Part shown: positions 1 to 7,991 of the stretch, in pieces | How positions within the stretch are numbered: the stretch's first letter is position 1 | Layout of the letters: each line of letters starts with the position of its first letter | Position numbers and translations under genes: made by a program | NCBI GenBank assembly: GCA_900548145.1 | Contig: URJB01000004.1 | Location: forward strand, 22,921 to 86,920 | Direction: 5' to 3' | DNA from: an uncultured Eubacteriales bacterium | GTDB lineage: Bacteria > Bacillota > Clostridia > Christensenellales > Aristaeellaceae | Length of the DNA: 64,000 nucleotides | The notes under the pieces: generated by a model | What the model was told of the DNA's origin: nothing | The model's input: the letters and a program-made list of their open reading frames with translations, nothing else | The model's database searches: none

Positions 1-1
1 C

Positions 2-523
2 GTCCTTCGAAAATGGCTGGCCGCACAGGGAGAAAATTTTATCGACCGCAAGGCGTTTCTGGAAACCCTTCGCGAGTCTCTGACCCGGCTGGACGAGATG
101 TATCCGGGAGCGGCGGCGCTGGAAGGCGATGATTGCGCCAGCATTGCGGAAATGCTGCATCAGCTCTCTTCGCTGCAGCGTTCCGAAGGGGAAAAGGAAT
201 ACAGCTATCTGGTAAAACAGGCGCTTCTCCTGATGAATCACGATCTTCGGGAAAAGACTTCACTGGAAGATGTGGCGGGCAGGCTGGGGATCAGCGCCGG
301 TTATTTCAGTCATATTTTTTCCGAAGAAGTGGGCGAATCCTTTTCCCGCTACATGATCCGCCAGCGGATTGAAAAAGCGCGGAAGCTGATCCTGACCACC
401 AATCTGAAATACTATGAAATTGCCGAACAGTGCGGCTTCAGCTCGCCGGTCCACTTCAACAATACCTTTAAGAAGCTGTGCGGCATGACCCCGAATCAAT
501 ACCGAAACAGTGGAAAGCGCTGA
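2..523 (+). CDS. AraC-type (YesN-like) response regulator, C-terminal part
   Basis: The reading frame is open from the left edge, so the N-terminus lies outside the window; an internal Met at 98 is probably not the true start. The last ~100 residues form a double helix-turn-helix of the AraC/XylS family: the first helix pair around LEDVAGRLGISAGYFSHIF, the second around YEIAEQCGFSSPVHFNNTFK, ending in GMTPNQYR. The visible N-terminal part is helical linker. YesN-type regulators usually carry a receiver domain and control sugar ABC transporters in Clostridia. The solute-binding protein 108 bp downstream on the same strand fits such a target. That the missing part is a receiver domain is inference. 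Confidence 0.85.
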   Translation, partial: VLRKWLAAQGENFIDRKAFLETLRESLTRLDEMYPGAAALEGDDCASIAEMLHQLSSLQRSEGEKEYSYLVKQALLLMNHDLREKTSLEDVAGRLGISAGYFSHIFSEEVGESFSRYMIRQRIEKARKLILTTNLKYYEIAEQCGFSSPVHFNNTFKKLCGMTPNQYRNSGKR

Positions 524-631
524 CGGCCTGCAAAATCCGTTTTTTTATAGAAATAGCAAATTTCTGTAATGAAAAGCGGCCGGTAAAGTTCTATGCTAAC
601 CTTACCAATCAACCTAAAGGAGGCTCATCTC

Positions 632-1831
632 ATGGCAACCAAGAAAATCGTTTCCCTGTTTCTGGCTCTTCTGATGGCACTGGGTCTGTGCGTGACCGCC
701 GGCGCGGAGGAGGGCGCCACCATTACCGTTGGTTTCTGGGGTTCTTCCGGCGAGGACAAGGCCATCGACGCCGCGCTGGAGGGCGTTCTGGAAGCGATTC
801 CCGGCGTAAAGGAAGTCAAAAAGGTGCAGTATCCCAGCGCCAATGATTTCTACGAGAAGCTGCCCGGTCAGTTCGTGGCCGGTACTGCTCCCGATGTGGT
901 CGTGGCCACCAACGAACGGCATCTGCAGCTGATCGACAACGGCGTGCTGGCGCCGCTGGACAGCTATGGCTTCGATCTGACCGGCTATGCCGAAAACGCC
1001 GTGCAGGCATGGAACTACGAAGGCGTGCAATATGGGATCCCCATGACCGCTGCTCCCGCTCTGTTCGCCATCAATGTGGATCTATGGAACGCTGCCGGTC
1101 TGGGCGATTACCCGACTACCATGGAAGAAGTGTATGAAGCCGCCAAGACCCTGACGAAGGACGGCGTGGTGGGTTTGTGCATTCACGACGGCTCGCTGTT
1201 CGCGACTACGCAGTATCTGAACGCGTTCGGCGGCGGCTGGAACGGCACCCATGACATCGACCGTCAGGAGAACATCGACGGTCTGGATTTTGTCTTCAAA
1301 ATGTTTGACGAGGGAGTTGCCGCCGCTCCCCGCACGCTGGGGCTGGGCTGGGACGGCGAAGTTTTCGCTGCCGGCAAGGCTGCTATGACCACTGCGGGAA
1401 CCTGGTATGTGAACCTGATGCGGGAATCTGCCCCGGATACGAACTATGTGTTCATTCCCTTCCCCGGCGGAAACGGCAAGACCGGCTGCACGCTTCATTC
1501 CTATGGTGCGGCTGTGATCGCGGACGGCGAGAATGAAGATCTGGCTGCGCAGGTGGCCTATTATATGGCCCGTCAGGAGTCTCAGGAGAAGCGTGCGGAG
1601 CTCATGGGCGACCGTCCCTGCATGGAAGCGGCGCTGCCGGTATTCCAGGCTGCCAATCCCGCACTGGCCGTGATCGACGAATACATTGCCGAAGCCAAGG
1701 GCTTCAATTATCCGGGTGATCAGGCGTTTACTACCGATCTGGTAAACGCTCTGCAGGCCCATATTCACGCTGGCGACACGACCAGCGCCGCGGATGTGCT
1801 GAAAACGCTGGCGGCCACTTACGGAAAGTAA
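632..1831 (+). CDS. extracellular sugar ABC transporter substrate-binding protein (family 1)
   Basis: A 399-residue secreted binding protein. The start is fixed by AAAGGAGG at 616-623, not by the in-frame Met at 593. Residues 1-25 are a signal peptide (Lys-Lys, hydrophobic core, AGA-EE cleavage region). The mature part begins ITVGFWGSSGEDKA, followed by FVAGTAPDVVVATNE and YGIPMTAAPALFAINVDLW, typical of MalE/UgpB-like proteins that deliver sugars to an inner-membrane ABC importer. It follows an AraC-type regulator. A strong terminator comes directly after it and no permease genes follow, so it is an orphan that must use permeases encoded elsewhere, or its partners were lost. The sugar cannot be told from sequence. 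Confidence 0.9.
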   Translation: MATKKIVSLFLALLMALGLCVTAGAEEGATITVGFWGSSGEDKAIDAALEGVLEAIPGVKEVKKVQYPSANDFYEKLPGQFVAGTAPDVVVATNERHLQLIDNGVLAPLDSYGFDLTGYAENAVQAWNYEGVQYGIPMTAAPALFAINVDLWNAAGLGDYPTTMEEVYEAAKTLTKDGVVGLCIHDGSLFATTQYLNAFGGGWNGTHDIDRQENIDGLDFVFKMFDEGVAAAPRTLGLGWDGEVFAAGKAAMTTAGTWYVNLMRESAPDTNYVFIPFPGGNGKTGCTLHSYGAAVIADGENEDLAAQVAYYMARQESQEKRAELMGDRPCMEAALPVFQAANPALAVIDEYIAEAKGFNYPGDQAFTTDLVNALQAHIHAGDTTSAADVLKTLAATYGK

Positions 1832-1872
1832 GAAGCTGTTCTGATCCAATCGTTACAAAAGGAAAGAAAAAG

Positions 1873-1914
1873 CCTCCTGTCACAGAACCGGCTCTGTGGC
1901 AGGAGGTTCTCTTT
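1873..1914 (+). terminator. rho-independent terminator
   Basis: A 14-bp stem (CCTCCTGTCACAGA / TCTGTGGCAGGAGG, one G-U pair) with a 6-base loop is followed by TTCTCTTT. It lies 41 bp after the binding-protein stop and ends that transcription unit. Confidence 0.8.
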
Positions 1915-1973
1915 GGAAAGACGGGCAACTGCGTAAAATAAAAAGGAGAAAGAGCGGTCGCACTGACCGATGA

Positions 1974-2234
1974 TATAAACTGCAGGGAGGATTTCCTACG
2001 ATCGAGGATGCCTTTGCTCTTCTGAGAGATCGTCCGACAGGGGAAGCCGACGATACACGATGGAATCGTATGCTCGTAAGCAGAGCCGCATATGGGTTTG
2101 ACTTCCTAAAACCCCCGGCAGAGGGCATCGCTTCCTGCACTTTCACAATGGAATGCTTTAGTCTGTCTTTGGGGCTGACCAGAACGGATCACTTCTTTAC
2201 GAAGAAAATGCCAAAATGGGATTTTTATGCTTGA
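1974..2234 (+). other. intergenic stretch with an open frame lacking a start codon
   Basis: About 85 codons are open on the plus strand from 1974 to a TGA at 2232. A GGGAGG-like site sits at 1985-1990, but no ATG, GTG or TTG follows at a usable distance. The translation (TIEDAFALLRDRPTGEADD...) matches no family I recognise. It may be a decayed gene fragment or chance. No other feature is visible between the terminator at 1914 and the tRNA promoter. Confidence 0.2.
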
Positions 2235-2259
2235 CTTTTCCAAAAGCCTGTGTTATGAT
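2231..2259 (+). promoter_or_regulatory. sigma-A promoter of tRNA-Val
   Basis: TTGACT (2231-2236), a 17-bp spacer and TATGAT (2254-2259), 34 bp upstream of the tRNA. This is a near-consensus housekeeping promoter. Confidence 0.8.
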
Positions 2260-2293
2260 TAATGACGTCGTCGGAAGACGGTGTACAATGAAT

Positions 2294-2369
2294 GGTCGCA
2301 TGGCTCAGTTGGTAGAGCACATCGTTCACATCGATGGGGTCACAGGTTCGAGTCCTGTTGCGACCACCA
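2294..2369 (+). tRNA. tRNA-Val (anticodon CAC)
   Basis: A complete cloverleaf: acceptor arms GGTCGCA / TGCGACC; D-arm GCTC-AGTTGGTA-GAGC; anticodon stem CATCG/CGATG around loop TTCACAT, giving anticodon CAC (reads GTG); T-arm ACAGG-TTCGAGT-CCTGT; encoded discriminator A and CCA at 2366-2369. It has its own promoter and terminator. The foreign-looking DUF262 gene begins 47 bp after it. tRNA genes are common integration sites, but I see no duplicated tRNA 3' end that would mark an att site. Confidence 0.97.
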
Positions 2370-2373
2370 CATG

Positions 2374-2402
2374 CCTGGCAAGCTTGCTTGCCAGGTTTTT
2401 TT
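2374..2402 (+). terminator. terminator of the tRNA gene
   Basis: A perfect 10-bp stem CCTGGCAAGC / GCTTGCCAGG with a 2-base centre is followed by seven T. It separates the tRNA from the DUF262 gene. Confidence 0.9.
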
Positions 2403-2416
2403 GAGGAGAGATACTT

Positions 2417-3697
2417 ATGAAAGCTGATGAATTGGATCAGCTTGTCGTTCATACAGAAACAAAAGATATCACACTGTCGCAACTTCGAGAGATGGTTGAT
2501 GCTAATGATATTATTGTCAATCCCGAATATCAGCGTAACTATGTGTATGATGATAAACGAGCATCATTGCTGGTTGAGTCTATTTTAATCGGCATTCCGA
2601 TCCCCATCATTTATTTATGCGAGGAAGATGATGGAATTTATTCCGTTATTGATGGTCAACAGCGGATTATGTCTTTTACCCGCTATTTGAAAAATGATTT
2701 TTCTTTATGTGGTCTGACCACCCTGAGCGCCTTAAACGGCCTTTTTTTTCGTGATCTGGATAAACCCATGCAGCGCCGACTCCGGGCAAAATCTCTCAAA
2801 GCCATTTGCCTCGACCGCGATTCTCAGGAGCTTAAATATGAAATTTTTTCCCGACTGAACCTCGGTGCAGTAAAACTGAAGGATCAGGAGGTTCGTAACT
2901 GTATTTTCCGTGGCAGTTTTAATTCAATGTTACGGCGCATTGCCGATACCGATGAAAACGTGAAAGCTCTTTTCCATTATACCGATAACTCACGTATGGA
3001 ATTCGAAGAACGTATCTTGCGTTTTTTTGCAATGCGTGATTTTTATCATATTTCAGGTACTTTTAAGAATACCATGAATCAGTTTATGACCAAGCACCAA
3101 AATGATTCTGACGATGAAATTTATGAGATGGAAAATCAATACCGTTCAGTTATGGATACCATCAAACAGGTTCTCGGTTGCGAAGCGTTTTTCTTTCATG
3201 GTGAACGTGCAAGTAAGTTTAATGGCGCTGTTTATGATTCTATCGTAATTCCTTTTTCACTTTTTCCGAAGCGTTCGCTTCTACAACATGCCGATAAAAT
3301 TCGGGATGGCATTTTCAACATGAAAGAAAACGATGCAGAGTACCGTGAAAATGTTTATGTCGGAACCAATGCAGGACGTCGTGTGCGCAGTAGAATCACG
3401 AAAGTCATCAATATCATTACTGGCTGCATAGACCCTTGTGAGATAGATATGCCTCGCACCTTTGATGAAAGCATTCGCCAGGAGCTCTTTCACCGCAATC
3501 CCGTTTGTGCAATTTGTGGAAATAAAATTCTAACCATAGAAGACTGCGAAGTTGATCACATCATCCCCTTCTCAAAAGGTGGTCCAACCTCGATTGAAAA
3601 TGCTCAATTAACGCATCGCACATGCAACCGAATCAAAAGCGATAAAATAAAAACTTTGCTAGATGTCAGTTTTGAGTCTGATGAAGGCAACTACTAA
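2417..3697 (+). CDS. DUF262 and HNH endonuclease domain protein (GmrSD-like, putative phage defence)
   Basis: A 426-residue protein with GGAGAG at 2404-2409. The N-terminal DUF262 (ParB/sulfiredoxin-like NTPase fold) carries the signature DGQQR at residues 79-83, preceded by NPEYQRNYVY. The C-terminal HNH nuclease has CAIC at 364-367, DHI at 380-382, N395 and CN at 403-404, the zinc-framed betabetaalpha-metal arrangement. DUF262-HNH proteins include GmrSD-type enzymes that cut modified phage DNA and other defence nucleases; that role here is inference. The gene is clearly more AT-rich than its neighbours and lies between a tRNA and an insertion-sequence remnant, so horizontal acquisition is likely. 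No partner defence gene is adjacent, consistent with a single-protein system. Confidence 0.85.
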   Translation: MKADELDQLVVHTETKDITLSQLREMVDANDIIVNPEYQRNYVYDDKRASLLVESILIGIPIPIIYLCEEDDGIYSVIDGQQRIMSFTRYLKNDFSLCGLTTLSALNGLFFRDLDKPMQRRLRAKSLKAICLDRDSQELKYEIFSRLNLGAVKLKDQEVRNCIFRGSFNSMLRRIADTDENVKALFHYTDNSRMEFEERILRFFAMRDFYHISGTFKNTMNQFMTKHQNDSDDEIYEMENQYRSVMDTIKQVLGCEAFFFHGERASKFNGAVYDSIVIPFSLFPKRSLLQHADKIRDGIFNMKENDAEYRENVYVGTNAGRRVRSRITKVINIITGCIDPCEIDMPRTFDESIRQELFHRNPVCAICGNKILTIEDCEVDHIIPFSKGGPTSIENAQLTHRTCNRIKSDKIKTLLDVSFESDEGNY

Positions 3698-3769
3698 ATA
3701 AAGCATAACACTCCCCCTCTCGTTCTAAAAAACAGTCTGACACGCTGGAACCTTTGATAGATTATAACA

Positions 3770-4009
3770 GTGTTTGGTATCCGACATAAGCTGATCCGTC
3801 CTTATTCGCCACGCCATAACGGCAAGGTCGAGCGCAGCCATCGCGAGGATCAGAAGCGCTTTTACTCCTGTCACGCCTTTTATTCTCTGGATGACTTTGC
3901 AAAGCAACTCGTCGTCCATAACCACCGTTCTAACAACTTGCCCATGAGACCCCTCCGCTGGACGTCGCTCTCAAAGTTCACTGTCCAATATGTTTGACAA
4001 ACCTACAAG
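3770..4009 (+). mobile_element. remnant of an integrase-core (DDE) insertion sequence, 3' end
   Basis: Only the last ~75 codons of a transposase remain (GTG at 3770; a stop at 3758 blocks the frame upstream). The text RPYSPRHNGKVERSHREDQKR is the end of an rve-type DDE domain, with the final catalytic Glu in KVERSH, followed by HNHRSNNLPMRPLRW and the tail FTVQYV. The stop is followed by CAAACCTACA near 4009, which looks like the right terminal repeat. The left part, including the first two catalytic Asp residues, is gone, so it cannot move by itself. An IS481- or IS3-like family is most likely, but the fragment is too short to decide. Confidence 0.75.
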
Positions 4010-4194
4010 TGCACAGTTATGACATTTCCGACTGCACGGCTTCCGGCACGATCACGGCGGCGGCTGACATTGCCAAGTCCGAAATCGGTTCTCTGATCGG
4101 CCGTGCCTATCGCTGCACGCTTGCCGAAACGGCGGTTTCCGCTGTGACACTGAACGGTGCAAAGTTTGGTCACGTCGGCATGGAAATGAAGTAA
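4009..4194 (+). pseudogene. C-terminal fragment of a possible GLUG-like repeat surface protein
   Basis: Directly after the insertion-sequence end an open frame runs ~60 codons to TAA at 4192-4194 without its own start or ribosome site. The pattern ISDCTASGTI ... IGSLIGRAY ... CTLAETAVSAVTLNGA resembles repeats of right-handed beta-helix or GLUG-type cell-surface proteins, in which 'CTASGTVT' and 'GGLVGRAY' recur. Its abrupt beginning suggests that the insertion sequence, or the deletion that truncated it, removed the rest. The family call is tentative. Confidence 0.35.
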
Positions 4195-4377
4195 AGTCAT
4201 AGCGGCTTTCCGGCACTCCGGCTTGAGTTGGAGCGCCGGGGGTGAAGCGGCTCTCTATCAGGTGCAAATGCGCCCGCTACTGCACCCGGCAGAGGGCTGC
4301 GTCTCTTGTATCATGGTTTACTGGATTCGCCAAAATATTTCACTATGGATTTTCACAAAAAGAAGTAAAGTCAACGA

Positions 4378-4423
4378 GGACTCATGGCAGTATGATATGG
4401 ATTACTGCCATGAGTCCGTTTTT
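4378..4423 (+). terminator. strong hairpin terminator
   Basis: A perfect 15-bp stem GGACTCATGGCAGTA / TACTGCCATGAGTCC with a 10-base loop is followed by GTTTTT. It lies in a 390-bp stretch (4195-4580) in which I see no convincing gene. It may end transcription from the remnant side, and the symmetrical stem could also stop the minus-strand PHP operon. Confidence 0.7.
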
Positions 4424-4580
4424 CCCCAAATGCAGGCTGACTTTGACCGTTCAAGCGGCAAGACAGCAGAAAAGTTTTTTGTTTGCGAAAAAAGGTACCA
4501 TCGAAAAATTTTTTCATAGTAAGGGACATTCGCATGGGTTTTCCCGGAATAGCTCTATAGCGTTACTGTGCTTAGGAGCT

Positions 4581-5381
4581 TTACGGCATTCCGGGAAGCT
4601 GATCCAACACTTTCAGCCCTAAACCCTCCAAATACTGGCGGGCAGCCTGAAAGCGCTTGCTCCATGTCATCATTTCCGCGTTATGGGCGTCCACACCAAT
4701 AATCGCCTCATTTCCCATCCGCGCGGCGATCTCCCAGAAGCAGGTAGTGGGGTAGCCAACGCCGTGATAGTTTCCAATGGCTCTATAGTGATTCCCCTGC
4801 AGGTTATATTCCAGCGGCATACGCAATTCTAATGCGCGGCGGCAGATCTGTTCGCTCATGTTGACACAGGCAGCGTCAAAAACAGGATAATTGCTCAAGA
4901 CGACTTCTGGATGAGCCAGATAGGTAAACAGACCCGATTCCATTCCAGCCAGCGTCATATCGGTATACTGTTTCACTTGATCCGGCCGGGTACTCTGCAA
5001 AAAGAAATGCCCTTCTTCCTTTTCATCCGACAGATGATTGCCCAAAATCAAATAGTCCAGTCCAAGCGCTTCCTTTTGTTCTTTCAGCCAGCCGTAATAC
5101 TGAGGAAAAGCCTCGCATTCCAGACCTACATACAGCTGTATCTTTCCTTCGTAGATTTTTTCCAGTCGGCGAATAGACTCCACATATTCCGCCAGCTGTT
5201 CGGCGGGCATTCGGATCCGGCTGACATAGCCGTCGTGGTAAGGCCACGGGGTATGATCGGAAAAGCCGAGCGTCTTAAAGCCCGAGGCCAGTGCCGCCCG
5301 GACATACTCCTCATCCGTATTGCGGGCGTGCAGGCAACGCGTCGTATGCGTGTGGTAGTTACGAAGGGTTTCCGTGTTCAT
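4581..5381 (-). CDS. PHP-domain phosphatase (histidinol-phosphatase HisK/HisJ-like)
   Basis: A 266-residue PHP-superfamily hydrolase. Metal-binding residues are visible as HTH at residues 10-12, SDH at 41-43, the ECE region near 88-90, NH at 115-116, AHP at 156-158 and DAH at 231-233. This set matches the trinuclear metal site of class II histidinol-phosphatases, which dephosphorylate L-histidinol phosphate. No other his gene is present. It is the second gene after a membrane AraC-type sensor (41-bp gap), so it may instead act on a sugar phosphate or other phosphoester in that regulon. A GGGAG site precedes the start. Confidence 0.75.
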   Translation of the reverse strand: MNTETLRNYHTHTTRCLHARNTDEEYVRAALASGFKTLGFSDHTPWPYHDGYVSRIRMPAEQLAEYVESIRRLEKIYEGKIQLYVGLECEAFPQYYGWLKEQKEALGLDYLILGNHLSDEKEEGHFFLQSTRPDQVKQYTDMTLAGMESGLFTYLAHPEVVLSNYPVFDAACVNMSEQICRRALELRMPLEYNLQGNHYRAIGNYHGVGYPTTCFWEIAARMGNEAIIGVDAHNAEMMTWSKRFQAARQYLEGLGLKVLDQLPGMP

Positions 5382-5422
5382 GATAGAAATGCTCCCTTTC
5401 TTCCAGTGATTTCAGCGAAATA

Positions 5423-7732
5423 TCAGCGTGCGTTTTGCTCTCGATATACGCTGGGCGTAACGCCTTCGCTGCGTTTAAAAGCGCGGATGATATTCAGCTT
5501 GTTACCATAGCCAACTTCTTCAGCGATCTCCTGCAGAGATTTATCGGTCCCGCTGATCAGTTTTCTGGCCTTGGCGATGCGAAGGCTCTGAATGTAGTCC
5601 AGAGCTGTCGTTCCTACACAGCGACGGACGATCTTGCTCAGATAAGAAGGAGTCAGATGAAAATGATCTGACAGGGCGTTGATATTCAGATTACAGTCTG
5701 TATAGTGCTCTTGAATATAGACCACAATTTGCCGGTCTCGTTCGCTGATCGGTTCTCCTCCTTCTTTGGGATTATCTTCCTGTTTCATCTTCTGGAATAA
5801 TTTCTGTGCGCAGCATTTCAAAGTAATGATATCGCCGCATCCCAACAGATTTTCTTCCAGCTGCACATCCCGCGTATTTTCAGGCATTTCCGCCGCGATT
5901 TCCCACAGCACGCCTACATACCGTGTCAGCAGCAACTCTAATTGCCGTCTCGACAACGCAGCCGCGCCGGCAAAGGCACGGTCCACTTCTTTCAGGAAGC
6001 ACTGCTCCATCTGCTCATACTCCTGGGCCTTTTTCAGCATGACCAGCTGCTGCTGGAACGCCGTCTGACGGGTAAGCCCGTCCAAGTCTCCCGCACCGTA
6101 GGAATTAGGAAGTTTTTCATAACAGCTCGTCTGCCGTTCCTGTCCCTTCAGTGCCATAGAGCCTAGTGTTTCCCGGGCTTCCTGATAAGCTTCCGGCATT
6201 TCTGTCAGTTCTTCATGAACACCGCTAACTGCCGCAGTCGCCGTGATCCCCAGCCGGTCATACAGATAACGCAGCGCTCGGTTCGCCAATTCCGTTACCT
6301 GTTCGCTTTCCAGCCGCGTTTCTTCTGCCAACAGCAGGCACGCGATCATGTTGTCAATGGAAAACAGATGCGTGGTGCATCCCGTCGGTTGGAAACTGCC
6401 CGCCACTCTGGAGATCACCAGATCGATCAGATCCAGCGACGTTCGATCGTCTTCGGCGTCTTCATCCGGCAGTGAGGACAAATGAAGATCGATCTGATCC
6501 ACTGAGTACACGACCAGCATAAACGAGCATCGGCGGACGCTTAGGCCGAATTCTTCCAGTCTCTTGTCCGTATGGCTATCCACCCGTCCCCGCGCCATAT
6601 CGTGCAGCAGCTTTTCCTTGCGCAGGTTCTGCATTTCGCCGATCTGCCGGTCTGAATCCCGAAGTTCCTGCAGCATCCGAGTCAGTTCCAGTTCCAAAAA
6701 AGCGTATTCGTTCTGATCAATGCCATCGTTAGGCTGGGTTCGCCGCATACTGCTCAGCAAGGTCCCCGTCAACCGCTGCACCGGCGTATAATGATTTCGG
6801 CTGAAAATTCCCACCAGAAGAAGACCAAGCAGTAAACACACGACATAATAAGCCGCCAGTGCTGCCGGCATTTCGCTGCCCAGCGCCGTCGCGTCCGCCT
6901 CGGGAGTCAATCGGTAGGTCCAGTCCAAAACCTTGGATCCCGCCATTCGAGCCGACAGACCATGGTAGAATAAACGATCCAGCAGAGTAGCCTTCTTCGG
7001 CTCTGCTGAAGCGCTGCCGTCGGAAATGGCCGCATCGCCGTTTTCAATCGAGAAGGAAGCCGCTCCGCCTTGCCCGTAATCCCGCAAAAGCCCCCGAAGC
7101 ATATCCAGATTGACATTGGTTACGATCACCAGAGGCGAGACGCCCTCATTGGTAATTCGGTTATACTGATGATAGATCAGCAGATGCTGACGGGCCTTAT
7201 TTTCATGATCGCCCACGATCAGGTGCTTTCGGCGGCCGGAAAAACCCAATTCCTCTTTCCAACGGGCATAATCCATTCCCAGTTCTGTTTGGGCCGTATA
7301 GGCAAAGCCCTGCCCGTAAGTCAGGTCCTTTTTGCTCAATACGGCGTCCGCCAGCGGAAAGCATAAATAAATGTCCGCAATGATCGGGCTCTGGCCGATA
7401 AATTGTTTGAGCATACTCTGTAAAAGGCGCAGGTCAGCGGTATCATCCGACGTAAAATGTTCCTTCTGTTTCAAACGCCACGCGGCCTCGTGGATCAGCA
7501 AATAAGAAGAAGCGGTATAGATTTCGGAAAGCTGCGCATCCACCGCATCGCGCAGCAGGGTCAGGGAAGTTTCGTTCGCATGATCTACCTGACGGGTGAT
7601 CGCGTCTCCCGCACCATAAAGCACCAGCGGACTGACCAAAATGGGCACCAGCAGCACGATCACATAAGAAAAAAAGAGGGAGCGATATAAGCCGCTTTTC
7701 CACAACTGCCTGCTTTTCCGTTTCTGTGTCAT
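5423..7732 (-). CDS. membrane-anchored AraC-family transcriptional regulator with extracellular sensor
   Basis: A 769-residue protein. I place the start at the ATG preceded by GGGAG (7732), seven codons inside the longest frame. It has a basic N-terminus, a membrane segment at ~18-42, an extracellular segment of ~240 residues, a second membrane segment at ~289-310 (YYVVCLLLGLLLVGIF), a coiled linker and a middle region. The C-terminal AraC double helix-turn-helix covers the last ~100 residues (INALSDHFHLTPSYLSKIV, then LQEIAEEVGYGNKLNIIRAFK, ending GVTPSVYRE). Such one-protein sensors detect extracellular ligands and control neighbouring transporters. It is divergent from the LplA-type operon at 7992, its likely target. 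The ligand is unknown. Confidence 0.85.
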   Translation of the reverse strand: MTQKRKSRQLWKSGLYRSLFFSYVIVLLVPILVSPLVLYGAGDAITRQVDHANETSLTLLRDAVDAQLSEIYTASSYLLIHEAAWRLKQKEHFTSDDTADLRLLQSMLKQFIGQSPIIADIYLCFPLADAVLSKKDLTYGQGFAYTAQTELGMDYARWKEELGFSGRRKHLIVGDHENKARQHLLIYHQYNRITNEGVSPLVIVTNVNLDMLRGLLRDYGQGGAASFSIENGDAAISDGSASAEPKKATLLDRLFYHGLSARMAGSKVLDWTYRLTPEADATALGSEMPAALAAYYVVCLLLGLLLVGIFSRNHYTPVQRLTGTLLSSMRRTQPNDGIDQNEYAFLELELTRMLQELRDSDRQIGEMQNLRKEKLLHDMARGRVDSHTDKRLEEFGLSVRRCSFMLVVYSVDQIDLHLSSLPDEDAEDDRTSLDLIDLVISRVAGSFQPTGCTTHLFSIDNMIACLLLAEETRLESEQVTELANRALRYLYDRLGITATAAVSGVHEELTEMPEAYQEARETLGSMALKGQERQTSCYEKLPNSYGAGDLDGLTRQTAFQQQLVMLKKAQEYEQMEQCFLKEVDRAFAGAAALSRRQLELLLTRYVGVLWEIAAEMPENTRDVQLEENLLGCGDIITLKCCAQKLFQKMKQEDNPKEGGEPISERDRQIVVYIQEHYTDCNLNINALSDHFHLTPSYLSKIVRRCVGTTALDYIQSLRIAKARKLISGTDKSLQEIAEEVGYGNKLNIIRAFKRSEGVTPSVYREQNAR

Positions 7733-7991
7733 TGCTGTCTCTCCCGTCGGCATTTTTCTTCAAATATTGTAACACAGTTTGAAGCTCAACGCACCTTACG
7801 TCAATGGAAAAAAAGCCGTTTTTCGTCTTTTGATAGTTGGGAACCTCAAATTGATACCTTGGATATGGCAGAAAAGAAACCATTTTTGCATATTTGCCTG
7901 ATTGAAAAATCTTTTGGGATGGGATACGCTCTTGTCAACGCCGGAGCGGCGAGCTGCCGCTGAGGCAAGATCGAATAAGGAGGCATCCCCA

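Noticed and set aside
4223..4622. Two overlapping plus-strand frames of 98 and 126 codons
   Set aside because: They run through the strong hairpin at 4378-4423, have no ribosome site and give low-complexity translations.
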